Assembly (NCBI RefSeq): GCF_020873895.1
Contig: NZ_JAHWGT010000028.1
Coordinates: forward strand, 1 to 64,000
Reading direction: 5' to 3'
Length of the DNA stretch: 64,000 nt
DNA from: Streptomyces sp. DH12
Lineage (GTDB): Bacteria > Actinomycetota > Actinomycetes > Streptomycetales > Streptomycetaceae
Below the pieces are notes generated by a model. The model was given only the letters and a program-made list of their open reading frames with translations, searched no databases and was not told where the DNA came from. The translations under genes and the position numbers were made by a program. Of the stretch, positions 62,113 to 64,000 are shown piece after piece; the first letter of the stretch is position 1, and the number at the start of each line of letters is the position of its first letter.

Positions 62113-63564
62113 ATGTCCGCTGTGTCCACGGCGTCGACGACGTACCTGGAGCTGTCGCAGGACGGCGGTGGCGCGCACAAGTTCTACGAGGTCACCGTCG
62201 ACGGACTGGTGGTGACGGTGCGGTACGGGAGGATCGGCGCGGCCGGCCAGGTGCAGACGTCGACGTTCCCCACGGCGGAGAAGGCGAGGGCCGCCGCGGC
62301 GAGGAAGGTCGGCGAGAAGGTCCGCAAGGGATACGAGCCGGCCGTGCCGGGCGGTCGCGCCCCCCGCTCGGTGACCCGCCGCCAGGTCGCCTCGACCCCC
62401 TCCACCGCGCGGGCCGTCGCACCGGTGCTGTGGCGGTTCCGCACGGGCTCGGCCGCGTTCGGCATCCACGTCGACGACGACCGCTGCTGGGTGGGCAACC
62501 AGGCCGGGGACGTCTACACCCTCGACCACGACGGGGGCGTCCTCGCCCGCTTCACCCTCCCCGACGGCGTCAAGTGCCTGGTGGCCGACGACTTCTGGAT
62601 CTACGCCGGCTGCGACGACGGCCGGGTGTACGACCTGTCGTCGAAGCTGCCGTTCGCGGCGTACGACATCGCGGCCGACGTCGACATCTTCTGGCTGGAC
62701 ATCCACGAGGGCGTCCTCAACGTCTCCGACCGGAACGGCCGGCTCACCGTCATCGACCACGAGGACGAGCACCAGTGGGCGCGCGGCGGCCGTGGCGAGC
62801 ACGCCTGGATGGTCCGCGCCGACGACCGCGCCGTCTACCACGGCCACCACCGCGGCGTCACCGCCTACGCCCCCGACGGCGGCGGCGAACTGTGGCACAC
62901 GGCCACCCGCGGCGGCGTCCTGTTCGGCTGGCAGGAGGACACGGCGGTGTACGCGGGGACGGCGAACCGCGTGGTGCAGCGCCTGGCGAAGGACGACGGG
63001 CGGATCGAGGCCACGTACGTCTGCGACAGCGCGGTGTACTCGTGCGCCACCTCGCCCGGCGGGCGCTTCGTCTTCGCCGGTGACGGCTCGTCGTCCGTGT
63101 ACTGCTTCGACCGGGACGGTACGCGCCTGTGGAAGCTGGGCACCGGGGGCGGCTCCGCCCTGTCCATGCAGTACCGCGACGAGCGGCTGTACCTGGTGAC
63201 GACGGACGGCTCGCTGGTGTGCGTGGACGCCGGCGAGGCGGCCGTCGCGGCGGCGCAGCAGGGCACGGTGCCGGTCGCGCGGGACGTCAAGCTCGCGGCC
63301 GCCCTGCCGACGTACGCCCCGGCGACCGCCGCGGCCTCGGTGGTGTCCGTGGCGCAGGCCCCGGCGGGCTCGGTCGTCGTGGAGTGCGTCCGCAGCGGCG
63401 GGAGGGTCCGCGTGCACGTGGTGTCGGAGGGGTACGAGCCGTCGTGGAACGTCCAGTTCCCCCGGGCCATACGCGAGCCCGGCGCGCGGTACGTGGTGGA
63501 CGCGCTGCACGCGGCGTCCGGCGGCTTCTACCGGGTGCGGGGTGACATCAGGAGGCTGCGGTGA
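62113..63564 (+). CDS. WGR-domain protein with beta-propeller
   Basis: A 483-residue protein. An N-terminal WGR domain (about 5-75: YLELSQDGGGAHKFYEVTVD, YGRIGAAGQVQTSTFPTAEKA in pieces) is followed by a WD/PQQ-like propeller (CWVGNQAGDVYTLDHDGG; WIYAGCDDGRVYDLS; RFVFAGDGSSSVYCFDRDG). WGR domains bind nucleic acids in PARPs and in the MolR family. The gene overlaps the next by GTGA, so they are co-translated. GGGAGGGG precedes ATG 62113. The cellular role is unknown. Confidence 0.87.
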   Translation: MSAVSTASTTYLELSQDGGGAHKFYEVTVDGLVVTVRYGRIGAAGQVQTSTFPTAEKARAAAARKVGEKVRKGYEPAVPGGRAPRSVTRRQVASTPSTARAVAPVLWRFRTGSAAFGIHVDDDRCWVGNQAGDVYTLDHDGGVLARFTLPDGVKCLVADDFWIYAGCDDGRVYDLSSKLPFAAYDIAADVDIFWLDIHEGVLNVSDRNGRLTVIDHEDEHQWARGGRGEHAWMVRADDRAVYHGHHRGVTAYAPDGGGELWHTATRGGVLFGWQEDTAVYAGTANRVVQRLAKDDGRIEATYVCDSAVYSCATSPGGRFVFAGDGSSSVYCFDRDGTRLWKLGTGGGSALSMQYRDERLYLVTTDGSLVCVDAGEAAVAAAQQGTVPVARDVKLAAALPTYAPATAAASVVSVAQAPAGSVVVECVRSGGRVRVHVVSEGYEPSWNVQFPRAIREPGARYVVDALHAASGGFYRVRGDIRRLR

Positions 63565-64000
63565 GCGACGCGGGAGGTACGGGTTTCGAGGCGGCCACGG
63601 GCGACGGGCCGCCGCCGCCGGACCCGGCGCGGGACCCGGACGCGGCGCGGCGGCGCGCCACCGAGGTGCGCGTGGCGTTCGAGGGGCTGCTCCAGATACG
63701 GAGGCTGACGCACACCGGCGGCGGCGACCCGCACGCGGTGCCGGCCGACTGGGAGCGCGGCCGGCCGGTACGGGCGGTCGCCCTGGCCCTGGAGGCCGCC
63801 GGTACGGCGCCCTCGGCGCTCGACGCCGACGGGGCGCGCGCCGCGACCGGCTACCGGGTGGCGCCGGGGGAGCGGCCCGGTCAGGTCCGGGTCGAGTGGG
63901 TGGGCCCGCCGGGCGGTGGCGCCGCCCGGGAGGAGGAGGGCGCGCTGACCGCGTGCGCGCGGACGCTGGAGCGGCTGGGCTGGGAGGCGCTGCTCTACCG
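63561..64000 (+). CDS. partial CDS, unknown, coupled to the WGR gene
   Basis: At least 146 codons, running off the window. GTG 63561 overlaps the WGR-gene stop (GTGA). Starts with a Pro/Asp-rich lead, then DAARRRATEVRVAFEGLLQIRRLT and WERGRPVRAVALALEAAGTAPSAL, and ERLGWEALLYR at the edge. I do not recognise a family. The coupling implies a role with the WGR protein. Confidence 0.7.
   Translation, partial: MSDAGGTGFEAATGDGPPPPDPARDPDAARRRATEVRVAFEGLLQIRRLTHTGGGDPHAVPADWERGRPVRAVALALEAAGTAPSALDADGARAATGYRVAPGERPGQVRVEWVGPPGGGAAREEEGALTACARTLERLGWEALLY

Overview
This window is high-GC actinobacterial DNA, almost certainly a Streptomyces chromosome. The reasons are strong G/C bias at third codon positions, GTG/TTG starts, a complete conservon (cvnA-D), a streptogrisin-type protease, snapalysin, an LmbE-free but CBM13-rich set of secreted hydrolases, a SARP regulator, a monomeric NADP-isocitrate dehydrogenase and two identical tRNA-Pro(GGG) genes.

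Layout. 0-7 kb: an SGNH hydrolase, a TetR regulator facing an MBL-fold hydrolase, and a glycan-degradation patch (truncated GH43 remnant, GH27 alpha-galactosidase with CBM13, CE3-like SGNH esterase with CBM13). 7-15 kb: an NfeD-like/flotillin pair, a PucR-type regulator, and a five-gene conservon (CvnA, B, C, D plus a GAF protein). 15-20 kb: an acyl-CoA dehydrogenase-like flavoprotein without the usual catalytic glutamate, a YjbR protein, tRNA-Pro and a DUF4246 putative oxygenase. 20-28 kb: a lipase, a 3-hydroxyacyl-CoA dehydrogenase, a GAF/PucR regulator, a tannase-family esterase and an MHS-type transporter. Four promoters here share one architecture: a TGTGTGC-like element about 35 bp upstream of a TAGCGT-like -10. 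They therefore look like one regulon for using an ester-linked compound. 28-44 kb: vsr, icd with a divergent LysR gene, a streptogrisin C-like protease, DUF488 and DUF309 proteins, the second tRNA-Pro, an FHA protein translationally coupled to a Ser/Thr kinase, a seven-bladed PLL-like lectin, snapalysin, a cutinase-like hydrolase, and a LuxR-HTH/SARP fusion regulator beside a FabF remnant.

44.8-57.4 kb, all on the minus strand, holds the most interesting locus. Four genes overlap by 4-8 bases: an alpha/beta hydrolase, a caspase-VMAP-like protein, a MoxR AAA ATPase, and a 1788-residue protein with vWA-like, NB-ARC-like, TPR and full-length NaeI-like regions. This is a ternary vWA-MoxR-VMAP type conflict (immunity) system in which a STAND NTPase and a NaeI-derived DNA-recognition module have been joined to the vWA partner. 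The NaeI-like domain has apparently lost its nuclease centre and the NB-ARC P-loop lysine is arginine. Upstream on the same strand lie a 2-dehydropantoate reductase-like gene, a repeat-rich spacer, an HpnR-like cobalamin radical SAM methylase and a Trypco1-type small protein, another conflict-system component.

57.6-64 kb: a membrane-anchored CAP protein convergent with a sigma factor that is itself fused to a ZAS-like zinc motif, a membrane segment and an external CAP domain; then an SGNH hydrolase, a PGRP amidase, and a WGR/beta-propeller protein coupled to a partial gene running off the end.

All functional calls come from reading motifs and translations. No database search was possible, so family names that rest on remembered family sequences are marked as such.
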